Below, in pieces: positions 23,085-31,519 of a stretch of 64,000 bases of DNA (positions are counted from its first letter, which is position 1; each line of letters begins with the position of its first letter). The stretch is from VXRN01 sp963664365 (GTDB taxonomy: Bacteria; Chloroflexota; Dehalococcoidia; Lucifugimonadales; UBA1123), in contig OY761144.1 in NCBI GenBank assembly GCA_963664365.1, positions 1,674,001 through 1,738,000 on the forward strand. The letters run 5' to 3'. Under the pieces are notes generated by a model. It was not told the origin of the DNA, did no database searches, and saw only the letters and a program-made list of their open reading frames with translations. The position numbers and the translations under genes were made by a program.

Positions 23085-23420
23085 AATCCCCGAACGCCAG
23101 CCAAGACACCCACAACAACCACTTCGCGCCCTTAGTGCCCTTCGTGGACAACCTATATCCGCCCCCACCGCCATCCCGCCCGCCCTCTGTCATTCCGAGC
23201 CGCCCCCTCTGTCATTCTGAGGAGCGCAGCGACGAAGAATCTAAAATCCCTGAACGCCGACCAAGACAGCCACAATAACCACTTCGCGCCCTTAGCGCCC
23301 TTCGTGGACAACCTATATCCACCAACCAACCCATCCTGAAAATCCCCCAATCCCGTAAATCCTGATTCTGACCCTTGACATCCGCCAAACCTATGTACTA
23401 TCCTTCTTATTGAAGAACCA
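23085..23420. other. 336-bp intergenic region with an ~80-bp direct duplication and promoter leader
   Basis: No gene is seen. Two copies of an ~80-bp unit (starting AAAATCCC and GAACGCC, ending GTGGACAACCTATATCC) lie at 23083-23160 and 23242-23320, about 160 bp apart, with a CATTCTGAG-type repeat between them. The conserved leader and promoter of the next gene follow (23328-23404). Confidence 0.7.
23328..23404 (+). promoter_or_regulatory. Conserved leader with sigma-70 promoter upstream of paralogue copy 2
   Basis: Nearly identical to the block before copy 1 (CCCAATCCCGTAAATCCTG, TTCTGACCC), ending in TTGACA (23375-23380), 18 bases and TATCCT (23399-23404). The predicted start of transcription falls about ten bases before the ATG, so the mRNA leader would be very short. 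Confidence 0.55.
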
Positions 23421-24365
23421 ATGACCACCACAACCCAACAGACCCAAAACCCCGCCCTCGACTTCGCCGACGCCATCCTCGAGGACACCAACAACGGTCT
23501 CGAACTCATCGAGATCCTACACGACATCGCCCAAGGCAACGATGAGAACGCCACCACCAACGACCGCATCACGGCCGCCACCATCCTGGCCGACAGAGGC
23601 TTCGGCAAAGCCCCCAAGCAACTCGACCCCAACCCGGCCCCGGCCCCAACCCCCGAAACCAACGACAACGACAACAACGACGTAGGGGCGATTCGCGAAT
23701 CGCCCTCGGTGCCCCCCGCCAACCCCCGACCCGTAACCCAAATCAAAGACACCCTGGACCAGGCCCTAGGCCAGGCCCCAACTACCAACTCGCCACAATC
23801 CACTAAAAACTCTCCACCATCCACTATCCACTTCACCATCCAAACCCACATCCTCGAAATCACCAACAACGGACAGACCATCCGCGAGGCGCTCGAAGAA
23901 ATCGCCCGCTCCGAAGACTACCCAAGAGTCACCCCATACCACCGCGTCAGGGCTGTCCGTATCCTGATCGACCGAATACTCGGAACCGGCCGAGCGTTCA
24001 CCCGGCCCGAGCCCGACGAGAAGAAACCCTACCGCCGCCCCGTCAAATACCTCGACCCCGTCAAGCTGGCCGCGGCCCGCGCCGAGGTCCAACGCATGAA
24101 GGACGCGGGCGAACTGACCCCCGACCCAAACGCGCGCCCGATAGACTTATCCAAATACATGCCCCCCGACGACTACGTTATGCCTCCCGAGGTAGCGGCA
24201 GAGGAAGCCGCCTCGTTCTTGGCCGAGGTCAGGCTGCGGCTCGAACGCCAAAAGCAGTGGCCCGAAATCGAAGAACGCCGGCGGCGGAAGCACAAGGAGA
24301 CCTACCCCTCCCACTCCGAAGACGGCGACCAAGGCGAAGACGGCGACGAGCCCCCTGACCCATAG
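23421..24365 (+). CDS. Unknown paralogous family protein, copy 2 (full length)
   Basis: 314 residues, family not recognised. It appears to hold two diverged copies of one helical module. Module A is residues ~12-75, with LELIEILHDIAQGN and NDRITAATILADRGFGK. Module B is ~140-195, with LEITNNGQTIREALEEIA and YHRVRAVRILIDRILG. Between them lies a Pro/Asn-rich linker and the conserved PRPVTQIKDTLDQALG. The C terminus is charged (MPPEVAAEEAASFLAEVRLRLERQ), ending EDGDQGEDGDEPPDP. The 'A-x-x-L-x-DR-x-x-GK' pattern recalls DUF5681-like or small-terminase-like proteins, but that is only a hint. A short leader and sigma-70 promoter precede it. Copies 1 and 3 lie at 12257 and 61070. Confidence 0.65.
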   Translation: MTTTTQQTQNPALDFADAILEDTNNGLELIEILHDIAQGNDENATTNDRITAATILADRGFGKAPKQLDPNPAPAPTPETNDNDNNDVGAIRESPSVPPANPRPVTQIKDTLDQALGQAPTTNSPQSTKNSPPSTIHFTIQTHILEITNNGQTIREALEEIARSEDYPRVTPYHRVRAVRILIDRILGTGRAFTRPEPDEKKPYRRPVKYLDPVKLAAARAEVQRMKDAGELTPDPNARPIDLSKYMPPDDYVMPPEVAAEEAASFLAEVRLRLERQKQWPEIEERRRRKHKETYPSHSEDGDQGEDGDEPPDP

Positions 24366-24412
24366 CCCCAGCGCCCCCCAACGCCCCAATGCCAGCGTCA
24401 AATCGCCGGGTC

Positions 24413-24524
24413 CCACTTGGGAGCGCGGGCGTCTCGCCCGCCGGAGTTGAATATCGAGCAATCCTTACCCCTTTGTGTCCTTGCCCCATCGCGTTAAATT
24501 CGACGCCTACCACACTGACACAGG
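24413..24524. repeat. ~110-bp dispersed repeat (CACTTGGGAGCGCGGGCGTCTCGCCC type), copy 1
   Basis: It matches 56013-56126 along its length, with about 10 differences, and ends in the IS1182-like module (CCTACCACACTGACACAG). It fills most of the gap between paralogue copy 2 and the vWA gene. Confidence 0.8.
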
Positions 24525-24645
24525 TTCCGTATCTTGGGTTGAATTGCGTCGCGTGTAGCGAGGTGATACGATTGGCCCAACTGTGACACGCGCCGATTTT
24601 GGGCAAAGCTCTAAGGTTAGACGAGAGACTCAAAGGAGACCCACA

Positions 24646-25350
24646 TTGGCCACCGAAGAGATTGACCGCACTCACGAAAGCGACGAGCTCTACCTCGAAG
24701 ACCTTGTCGAGTTCACCGACAATCCCGAACCCAGGTGCGCCTGCGTTCTGCTGCTGGACACGTCCGGCTCCATGCACGGGCCGCGAATCGACGCCCTCAA
24801 CGAAGGGATCAAGGCATTCAAGGATGAGCTCGAGAACGACCCGCTGGCCTCTCTGCGCGTGGAGACTGCCATAGTGTCGTTCAACACCAAAGTCCAACTC
24901 GTGCAGGACTTCGCCACCGTTGACGCTCTCACGACGCCCGAACTGGGAACCGAGGGAGTGACCAGTACGGCAAAGGGTATCAACTTCGCCATAAGTATCG
25001 TAGAACAGCGAAAGCAGGCGTACAGAGACGGCGGCATATCCTACTACCGCCCCTGGATCGTGCTGATAACCGACGGCGCGTCCACGGATAGCCATGAGGA
25101 GATGGCGGCGGCGGCCGAAAGTATCCGTCGAGCTGAGGATGCCAAGCAGTTGGCATTCTTCGGCGTGGGCGTGGAAGGCGCGAACATGGATGAGCTGAAC
25201 CGCTTGGGGACGCGCGGTGCCCTCCCTCTGAATGGCCTCGCCTTCAGAGAGTTCTTCGTGTGGCTCTCCGGCTCCATGACCCGCGTGTCATCCTCTCGCG
25301 TGGACGACGAAATCGACCTCCCGGACGTATCCGGCTGGGCAAAGCTGTGA
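24646..25350 (+). CDS. vWA-domain protein of a TerY-P / YegL-type triad
   Basis: 234 residues from TTG 24646, placed by AAGGAG at 24632-24637. The vWA domain has an intact metal site: DTSGSMHG (MIDAS D-x-S-x-S) at ~40, with the later Thr in TSTAKG and the Asp of LITDGAST. No membrane segment is visible, so it acts in the cytoplasm. The stop overlaps the start of the PP2C gene (GTGA) and the kinase gene follows three bases after that. The set vWA, PP2C and kinase matches E. coli yegL-yegK-yegI and the TerY-P triads described for Ter stress systems. It probably brings a client to the kinase/phosphatase pair. Confidence 0.85.
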   Translation: MATEEIDRTHESDELYLEDLVEFTDNPEPRCACVLLLDTSGSMHGPRIDALNEGIKAFKDELENDPLASLRVETAIVSFNTKVQLVQDFATVDALTTPELGTEGVTSTAKGINFAISIVEQRKQAYRDGGISYYRPWIVLITDGASTDSHEEMAAAAESIRRAEDAKQLAFFGVGVEGANMDELNRLGTRGALPLNGLAFREFFVWLSGSMTRVSSSRVDDEIDLPDVSGWAKL

Positions 25351-26159
25351 CGCGCGTTCCTTTACGCGAGGAGCGTGGGGATGACGGTGGCTGGACGGTA
25401 TGCGCGGCGTCCGTTACCGGGACGAGCCACGTCCGTTCCGGCCTGCCGTGCCAGGACAGTTCGAGCTACCGCGTCATGGACGGAATCCTGGTCGCCGCCG
25501 TCGCGGACGGGGCGGGTTCGGCCAAAATGTCGGACGTCGGCTCCGCGCTCGCCGTCGAGACGAGCGTCAAAACCGCCGAGACCCTGCTTCAAGACCGTCA
25601 CGACCACTCTCCCCACAGTCTTCATGAGACCTGCTTGAAGCGCGTGGTTATCGAGGCCGCCGAGGCCGCACGGCGCGAACTTCACGCAGAAGCCCAACGC
25701 CGCGAGATCGAGGTTAGGCAGTTGGCGACGACCTTGCTGCTGGCCGTCCACACAGGTGGCGCGCTCGCAGCCGCGCAGATTGGCGACGGCGGGATGGTCG
25801 TGTCCGACGCGCCCGGCTCTTATTCCACGTTCATCACGCCGCAGCGAGGGGAGTACGCGAACCAGACCAACTTCCTCACGTCCCCGGACGCCATGTCCAA
25901 GCTAGACGTCAGGGCAGAATGTCTAAGTGGGGATGCGCCTCGAATAGCGATGTTTACGGACGGGATACAAAATCTCGTCCTCAGAGCCTCCGACGACAGC
26001 CCGCACACGCCATTCTTCGATCCGGTCTTCGCCTGGATGCGGTCTCAGCCTGACGCGGGCGGCGCCTCTCGCAAGCTGGGGAAGTTCCTGGAGTCCCCCC
26101 GGATGACCAATCGGGCAGACGACGACCTGACCCTACTGCTTGCCGCGCTTGGGGAGTAA
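25347..26159 (+). CDS. PP2C-family protein phosphatase of the triad (YegK-like)
   Basis: 270 residues, GTG 25347 within the stop of the vWA gene. PP2C_2-type features: GTSHVRSGLPCQDSSSYRV, metal-binding AVADGAGSAKMSD, IGDGGMVV with the central Asp, FTDGIQNLV, and RADDDLTLLLA with the last metal Asp. The domain is compact with no extra region. It should dephosphorylate Ser/Thr sites placed by the adjacent kinase, as YegK is thought to do to YegI. No membrane segment. Confidence 0.85.
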   Translation: MTRVPLREERGDDGGWTVCAASVTGTSHVRSGLPCQDSSSYRVMDGILVAAVADGAGSAKMSDVGSALAVETSVKTAETLLQDRHDHSPHSLHETCLKRVVIEAAEAARRELHAEAQRREIEVRQLATTLLLAVHTGGALAAAQIGDGGMVVSDAPGSYSTFITPQRGEYANQTNFLTSPDAMSKLDVRAECLSGDAPRIAMFTDGIQNLVLRASDDSPHTPFFDPVFAWMRSQPDAGGASRKLGKFLESPRMTNRADDDLTLLLAALGE

Positions 26160-26162
26160 CGG

Positions 26163-29100
26163 GTGAGCAGCCTCTCGACGAGGACGCTGTATCGCCGCTC
26201 CGACGGGCAACGGCTGTCGATACGCGACGAGAACCTGATCGGCTCCGGCGGCGAGGGGGCGATCTACACCCTGGACCAACTGCCCGACCTCGTGGCGAAG
26301 GTGTACCACAAGCCGAGCGCGTCCATCGGCGCAAAGCTGACGCTGATGGTGGATAACCCTCCGAACATGCCCGCGCGCGATGGGCACGTATCCATAGCAT
26401 GGCCGCTCGACACCTTGCACAGCGCGCCCAACGCCGAAGCCGACTCCGTGGTTGGCTTTCTCATGCGAAAGATAAGCGGCATGAAGGAGGTGAACCAGTG
26501 CTACAATCCGGCGGCCAGAAAGCGGACTTTCCCTCATTACACCTACAAACACCTCTGCGCCGTCGCCATCAACATCGCGATAGTCGTGGACGCGGTCCAC
26601 GACAGCAACTACGTCATAGGCGACATCAACGAATCGAACATTCTGGTCAACGATAACGGACTCGTCACGCTGATCGACACGGACTCTTTCCAGGTGTTCG
26701 ATCAGCGCGACGGGACGATTTACAGAAGTCCCGTCGGCAAACCCGAATACACGCCTCCAAATCTTCAGGGACACAGATTCGACCAGGTGGACCGCGACGT
26801 GTACCACGATCGGTTCGGATTGGGTGTGATCATCTACCAACTGCTGATGGAAGGTCATCACCCTTACTCTGGGAGATTCACGGGACGGGGCGAACCGCCC
26901 GCTATCGAAGGCAACATTTCGAGAGGGAACTTTCTCCATAGCCAGAACAAGCGCGTACCTCTGGTTGACGGCCCCGGATTCGCGCCCTGGCACACGCTGG
27001 ACGAGTCGATAAGAAACCTGTTTGGACTGTGCTTCGAGACAGGCCACGACAGGCGGACCATCCGGCCCCCGCCGGATATGTGGCAGAAGACGCTCACGCA
27101 GGCCGCGGAGTCACTCGCGGGCTGCGCTCAAAACGACCGCCATCTGCACTTCAGCCACAATCAAGTCTGTCCGTGGTGCGACCGCAGGAACATGCTCGGC
27201 GGACGAGACCCTTTCCCAGAATTCGCCCGCTCCAATCCGCCTGAGCCGCTCCTGATGAGGAGCGCCGACGCTCCGGACGGCAGCGCCCGGATTTCGCCCG
27301 CGCCGCAGCCTCAGACACAGAGCGGCGGCGGAAACACAGTGCTCAAGACGCCGCCGCCGAGGACAGCGCCGCCGCGGAGACCATGGACGCGGAGGCCATC
27401 ACCAACGAGGCCATGGCCGCGGGGGCCGTCACCAACGAGGCCATCGCCGCGGAGGCCGTCACCAACGAGGCCATCGCCGCAGCCGACGTCGGCCGCGCAA
27501 CCCAACATGCTGACCCAAGTGCTGACAGTCGTATTCTTCGCTGTGCCGGCGGCGCTGATAATTTCCGTTCTGGTCGCCTTGCTGAGCCTTTGGCCCGGCC
27601 TGCCCTGGTCGCCGTTCCCATGGAATGAGTCATCCTTGCCCGCGCCGTCATTTAGTGTGGCGACGCCTATGCCGGCCGCTCCCGCGCTCCCTCCTCCATC
27701 CGCCACCCCGACCACGACTCCACCACCGGCCGCCGCAACCCCGCAGGGTCCTCCGGCAACGCCGCTTCCGGCGATTCCCGCCCAAATCGAGAGCGCGCCC
27801 GCGCCGTCCCCAACTCCACCACCGCCTACCGCAACCGCACAGCCTACGCCGGCCGCGCCAACCCCCGAGCCGTCTCAGCCTGTTCCGGAGCCGGCGCCGG
27901 CGGTGACGGAGCAACAAACTCACTTCCCGGCAGACCTCATCATCGAAGACGAAGACGTCTCCTCAGAGCCTCAGAACCCATGGGTGGGCGATACGGTCAC
28001 GTTCACCGTCACCATAACGAATCAGGGAGAAGGCGACGCCGGAGCGTCCAAGCTGAGGTACACAGTCACGAAGAACGCCGAACACGTCTCCGGTGGAGAG
28101 GTTGACGTGCCCCCCATACCCAAAGGAGGCTCGGAGAGCGTGTCGTTCGAGTGGACAGCGGACGCGGGCATTCACACCGTCACAATCGAAGCGGACGCCG
28201 ACAACCAGGTTCCTGAGACATCCGACGTCGAGAACAACAGGGTCGAATTTCATTACGGCGGCGTATTGCTCTCGGACCTGATCGTCGAATCGATCGACTG
28301 GTCTCCCGATTCGCCGGCCATGGGAGAGGCCGTCACCTTCAGCGTGACCGTGCGGAATCAGGGGCAGGGACGCTCAGGCGTTTCCACGGTCGAGTTCTAC
28401 CTGGACGACGGCCTCATCGGAGAAGGGGAGATGTCTCCGATCCTGCCGGGCGAGTCTGAGACTGTGAGCTTCGAGTGGAACGCCGAAATTGGCCCGCGCG
28501 ACCTCCGGGCGATGGCAGACTCCGGCTTGGCGGTCAGCGAGACGGACGAGGCCAACAATGAGACGGCCAAGACGTTCGAGTCGACGCTGTTCTCAGATCT
28601 GATCGTCGAAACGGTCGGCTGGGAGCCGTTGAACCCGTCGGTGGGGGATGATGTCCAACTATGGGTGACCGTCAGGAACCAGGGTACTCTACACGCGGCT
28701 GAGTCAGTCGTCGAACTGCTCCGAACATCCTCAGACAGCGCGAGTTCCAATGATAGAGGCCAAGTCGGCGGCATTCCTCCGGGAGAAGCGGCCACGGCGC
28801 ATTTCCGGTGGCAGGCGGAGCCGGGCGTGTTCACCCTCACGGCGCGGGCCGACGTTGACGGCGCGGTCTTGGAAAGCGATGAAGACAATAACGAGTACAC
28901 AGTCAGCTACGACGCGACCGCGCTTGCCGACCTGACCGTCGCGGACATCTCATGGGAGCCGGAGCGCCCGGCCATAGGCGAAGAGCTGACGGTCACGGTA
29001 ACGCTGGAGAACGTGGGCGGCGGGGCCGCGTCGGAATCCGTCGTCAGGCTGTTCGTCAATGACGTCGCGCATGGCGAAGCGGCAGCCCTGGCCACGCTCT

Positions 29101-30908
29101 ACCCGCAGGAGTCCGGCGCGGTCAGCTTCATCTGGACTGCCGAAACCGGCACGCACACCTTCAGAGCGGACATTGATCACGACAATCGGGTCGTCGAATC
29201 CGATGAGACGAACAACGCGTCGGAGACGTTCGAGTACGACCACACCAGGCTCGCCGACCTGACTGTGAGCGAGATCGGCTGGGAACCCGCGACGCCGTCG
29301 ATAGGAGACTCGGTCACGTTCGCAGTGGTGATCGAGAACGTGGGCGAGGCCCCGGCAAATGGATTCAGCGTGAGCTTCGGAGATAGTTCGAGTGGATGGC
29401 AGGCCACTGAGAAGATAGTCTCCGACGAGCTTGGCGCGGGCGGGACGGTCAGCGTGGACTTCGAGTGGACCGCCGACGCCGATCCTCACCGGTTCGTGGC
29501 GGTTGCCGACTCGCAGGGAGAGGTGGTCGAGTCCGACGAGGACAACAACGAGAGTATGGTCGAATACGGCGCGACTGCGCTTGCCGATCTGGTCGTCTCG
29601 GAGGTCGCCTGGGCGCCGGAGCGACCGGCCATAGGCGACGAGGTGACCGTCAGCGTGACGCTGAAGAACGCGGGCGGCGGGGCCGCGTCGGAATCAACCG
29701 TCAGGCTGTTCGTAGATGATCAGGAGCATGGCGAAGCCGTGAACCTGCCCGTACTCTCCGCGCAGGAGTCGAACACCGTGAACTTCACGTGGGTCGCCGA
29801 ACACGGCGCGCACAACTTCAGGGCGGACATAGATCACGACAACCGGGTCATCGAATCCGATGAGGCGAACAACGCATCGGAGACGTTAGGTTATGACCAC
29901 ACAAGACTCGCCGACCTGACCGTGAAGGAGATTAGCTGGGAACCGGCGAAACCGGAGGTGGGAGACACGGTTACGTTCGGCGTGGTAATCGAGAACGTTG
30001 GCGAGGCGCCGGCGCAGAACTTCAGCGTGAGCTTCCGAGACATGGAGAGCGTCTGGCAGCCTATGGAAAAGACGGTTTCGGGAGAACTCGGCGCGGGCGG
30101 GACGACCAAGCTGTATTTCGAGTGGCCGGCGGATGCCGACCCGCACAAGTTCGTGGCGGCTGCCGACTCTCGGGGAGAGGTGATCGAGTCCGACGAGGAC
30201 AACAACGAGCATAGCGTCGAATATGCCGCTACCGTGGTCGCCGACCTGTCCATAAGCGGCATCACGTGGAATCCCGCAAATCCGTCCCTGGGTGAGAGGG
30301 TTATCATCGAGGCGACGGTCAAGAATACGGGGCAGGGCGGCTCGGAGTGGTTCATGGTGAGCCTCGCCATCGACGGAAAACATTCAGCGAGGAGTCGCGT
30401 GGACGGACTGGACCCCGGCCAGTCTGCTGACGTGAGATTCGGATGGGACGCGGAGGCCGGACCGCACAAGTTCACCGCGACCGCCGACTCGGATGGGGCT
30501 ATCACGGAGACCTCGGAGGACAACAACGAGCATAGCGTCGATTACGACGCCACCGAACTGGCCGATCTCTCTGTGGAGCGGGGAGTGGTGAGCGTAAATC
30601 CCGACAGTCCGACGGTGGGAGACGACGTCACCATCGGATTGACGGTCCTGAATCGGAGCAGGGTCAGCTCGGGAAGATTCGCCGTCAGCCTGTACGTCGG
30701 CCGGTCGAACCAGCCATACGGCAGTGAGAGCGTCGGCTCTATCGACGGCAGGGGCGAGTCCGCGTCGGTGCGCTTCACCTGGACGGCTACGCAAGGCTGT
30801 CACAATTTCCGCGCGGTAGTCGATTCCGACGGCGACGTGGTGGAGTCCGACGAAGACAACAACCGGGTAGAGTTCCAAATATGCGCGAGCGCAAAGTCGG
30901 GGTCGTAG
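26163..30908 (+). CDS. Membrane Ser/Thr kinase (YegI-like) with nine extracytoplasmic CARDB repeats
   Basis: 1581 residues. The kinase domain (1-320) has the Gly loop IGSGGEGAIY, the ATP-anchoring Lys46 in VAKVYHK, catalytic IGDINESNIL (Asp154, Asn159, replacing HRD) and metal Asp172 in LIDTDSFQ. A HNQVCPWCDRR zinc-like motif closes it. A Pro/Arg-rich linker leads to a single hydrophobic helix (~449-472), a Pro-rich stalk, and then nine ~110-residue CARDB domains (from ~590; each has a form of ADL-x-V-x-x-I-x-W-x-P and ESDEDNN near its end). So the kinase is inside and a long adhesion-like array outside. Repeats 4-5 and 6-7 form a two-domain tandem duplication. Substrates unknown. Confidence 0.85.
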   Translation: MSSLSTRTLYRRSDGQRLSIRDENLIGSGGEGAIYTLDQLPDLVAKVYHKPSASIGAKLTLMVDNPPNMPARDGHVSIAWPLDTLHSAPNAEADSVVGFLMRKISGMKEVNQCYNPAARKRTFPHYTYKHLCAVAINIAIVVDAVHDSNYVIGDINESNILVNDNGLVTLIDTDSFQVFDQRDGTIYRSPVGKPEYTPPNLQGHRFDQVDRDVYHDRFGLGVIIYQLLMEGHHPYSGRFTGRGEPPAIEGNISRGNFLHSQNKRVPLVDGPGFAPWHTLDESIRNLFGLCFETGHDRRTIRPPPDMWQKTLTQAAESLAGCAQNDRHLHFSHNQVCPWCDRRNMLGGRDPFPEFARSNPPEPLLMRSADAPDGSARISPAPQPQTQSGGGNTVLKTPPPRTAPPRRPWTRRPSPTRPWPRGPSPTRPSPRRPSPTRPSPQPTSAAQPNMLTQVLTVVFFAVPAALIISVLVALLSLWPGLPWSPFPWNESSLPAPSFSVATPMPAAPALPPPSATPTTTPPPAAATPQGPPATPLPAIPAQIESAPAPSPTPPPPTATAQPTPAAPTPEPSQPVPEPAPAVTEQQTHFPADLIIEDEDVSSEPQNPWVGDTVTFTVTITNQGEGDAGASKLRYTVTKNAEHVSGGEVDVPPIPKGGSESVSFEWTADAGIHTVTIEADADNQVPETSDVENNRVEFHYGGVLLSDLIVESIDWSPDSPAMGEAVTFSVTVRNQGQGRSGVSTVEFYLDDGLIGEGEMSPILPGESETVSFEWNAEIGPRDLRAMADSGLAVSETDEANNETAKTFESTLFSDLIVETVGWEPLNPSVGDDVQLWVTVRNQGTLHAAESVVELLRTSSDSASSNDRGQVGGIPPGEAATAHFRWQAEPGVFTLTARADVDGAVLESDEDNNEYTVSYDATALADLTVADISWEPERPAIGEELTVTVTLENVGGGAASESVVRLFVNDVAHGEAAALATLYPQESGAVSFIWTAETGTHTFRADIDHDNRVVESDETNNASETFEYDHTRLADLTVSEIGWEPATPSIGDSVTFAVVIENVGEAPANGFSVSFGDSSSGWQATEKIVSDELGAGGTVSVDFEWTADADPHRFVAVADSQGEVVESDEDNNESMVEYGATALADLVVSEVAWAPERPAIGDEVTVSVTLKNAGGGAASESTVRLFVDDQEHGEAVNLPVLSAQESNTVNFTWVAEHGAHNFRADIDHDNRVIESDEANNASETLGYDHTRLADLTVKEISWEPAKPEVGDTVTFGVVIENVGEAPAQNFSVSFRDMESVWQPMEKTVSGELGAGGTTKLYFEWPADADPHKFVAAADSRGEVIESDEDNNEHSVEYAATVVADLSISGITWNPANPSLGERVIIEATVKNTGQGGSEWFMVSLAIDGKHSARSRVDGLDPGQSADVRFGWDAEAGPHKFTATADSDGAITETSEDNNEHSVDYDATELADLSVERGVVSVNPDSPTVGDDVTIGLTVLNRSRVSSGRFAVSLYVGRSNQPYGSESVGSIDGRGESASVRFTWTATQGCHNFRAVVDSDGDVVESDEDNNRVEFQICASAKSGS
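28915..30235 (+). repeat. Two-domain tandem duplication in the CARDB array
   Basis: Units 28915-29571 (repeats 4 and 5) and 29572-30235 (repeats 6 and 7) have the same order of motifs: TALADL, AAS-ES-VRLF, HDNRV-ESDE, HTRLADL and FSVSF. Each pair resembles the other pair more than its own partner. The period is about 657 bp. Confidence 0.8.
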
Positions 30909-31008
30909 TTTCCTAGCTATAAATTGTTGATATGCTATACTAACCTCAACCACATTTATCGATATGATTCATCGATTCTGCGAGCAGGCAGGTTCAAGGG
31001 GTATAGAC

Positions 31009-31185
31009 ATGGCTACGTTGGAAGAGCGCATGACTATTCTTGAAACCGAGTTCCGAACGGAATTGAAGCATCTAGCGACCAAGAACGACATTTCCGAGTT
31101 GGAACATCGCTTGACGATCCGTCTGGGTGGGCTGATTTTGGCAGTCGGCACATTGATCGTCGCTATCCTGAGACTCTGGCAGTAG
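31009..31185 (+). CDS. Small coiled-coil protein with C-terminal membrane helix
   Basis: 58 residues from ATG 31009 (AAGGGG seven bases before); ATG 30964 is an alternative. Residues 1-35 form a charged coiled coil (LEERMTILETEFRTELKHL, ISELEHRLTIRL); residues 38-54 a membrane helix (GGLILAVGTLIVAILRLW). It resembles the small proteins in the DUF1640/XhlA-like group; function unknown. The protein at 43270 has the same layout and is probably a distant relative. A TATACT hexamer at 30936-30941 may serve as -10 box. Confidence 0.55.
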   Translation: MATLEERMTILETEFRTELKHLATKNDISELEHRLTIRLGGLILAVGTLIVAILRLWQ

Positions 31186-31221
31186 CTGGTTGGCAGATTC
31201 AAAGACCCGGAGGACGCTGGA

Positions 31222-31455
31222 ATGAAATGTCATGTTTGTGGGGGAGGACTGGAGCCGAGCGTCTCAGATTTTCCCTTCCGCCTCAGCCCGACCACTATTG
31301 TAGTGATAAAGGGGCTGCCAGCCTTGGAGTGAGAGGACTGCGGAGAGCTATCCATAGAAGACCCCGTGATGCAGAAGGTCGAAAGCCTGCTCGAACAGAC
31401 TGAGGCTGCCACCGAATTGGCAGTCATCGCCTATCCCGAGGCATTGGCGGTCTGA
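31222..31455 (+). pseudogene. YgiT-type zinc-finger (MqsA-like antitoxin) gene with in-frame TGA at a zinc cysteine
   Basis: 77 codons with ATG 31222 preceded by GGAGG at 31209-31213. The N terminus has the first CxxC pair (MKCHVCGGGLEP), then DFPFRLSPTTIVVIKGLPALE, TGA at 31330-31332, and then EDCGELSIEDPVMQKVE to a normal end. In the family this place is CxxCGE, so the TGA falls exactly on the third zinc cysteine. The rest of the frame is intact. It is either a nonsense mutation, a sequencing error or selenocysteine; the window also encodes SelA. No strong SECIS hairpin was seen. Partner toxin absent: the upstream gene is a coiled-coil protein. Confidence 0.7.
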
Positions 31456-31519
31456 GTGAGGCAGTCCCTATGTTGGAATGTTGGCGCCCGGGGTCTGGTC
31501 TTGGGACTTTCATAGGCGG

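Noticed and set aside
27380..27490. 30-bp repeats that look like a CRISPR or minisatellite
   Set aside because: They lie in the kinase frame and encode the Arg/Pro/Ser-rich linker (RPSPTRPSPR type).
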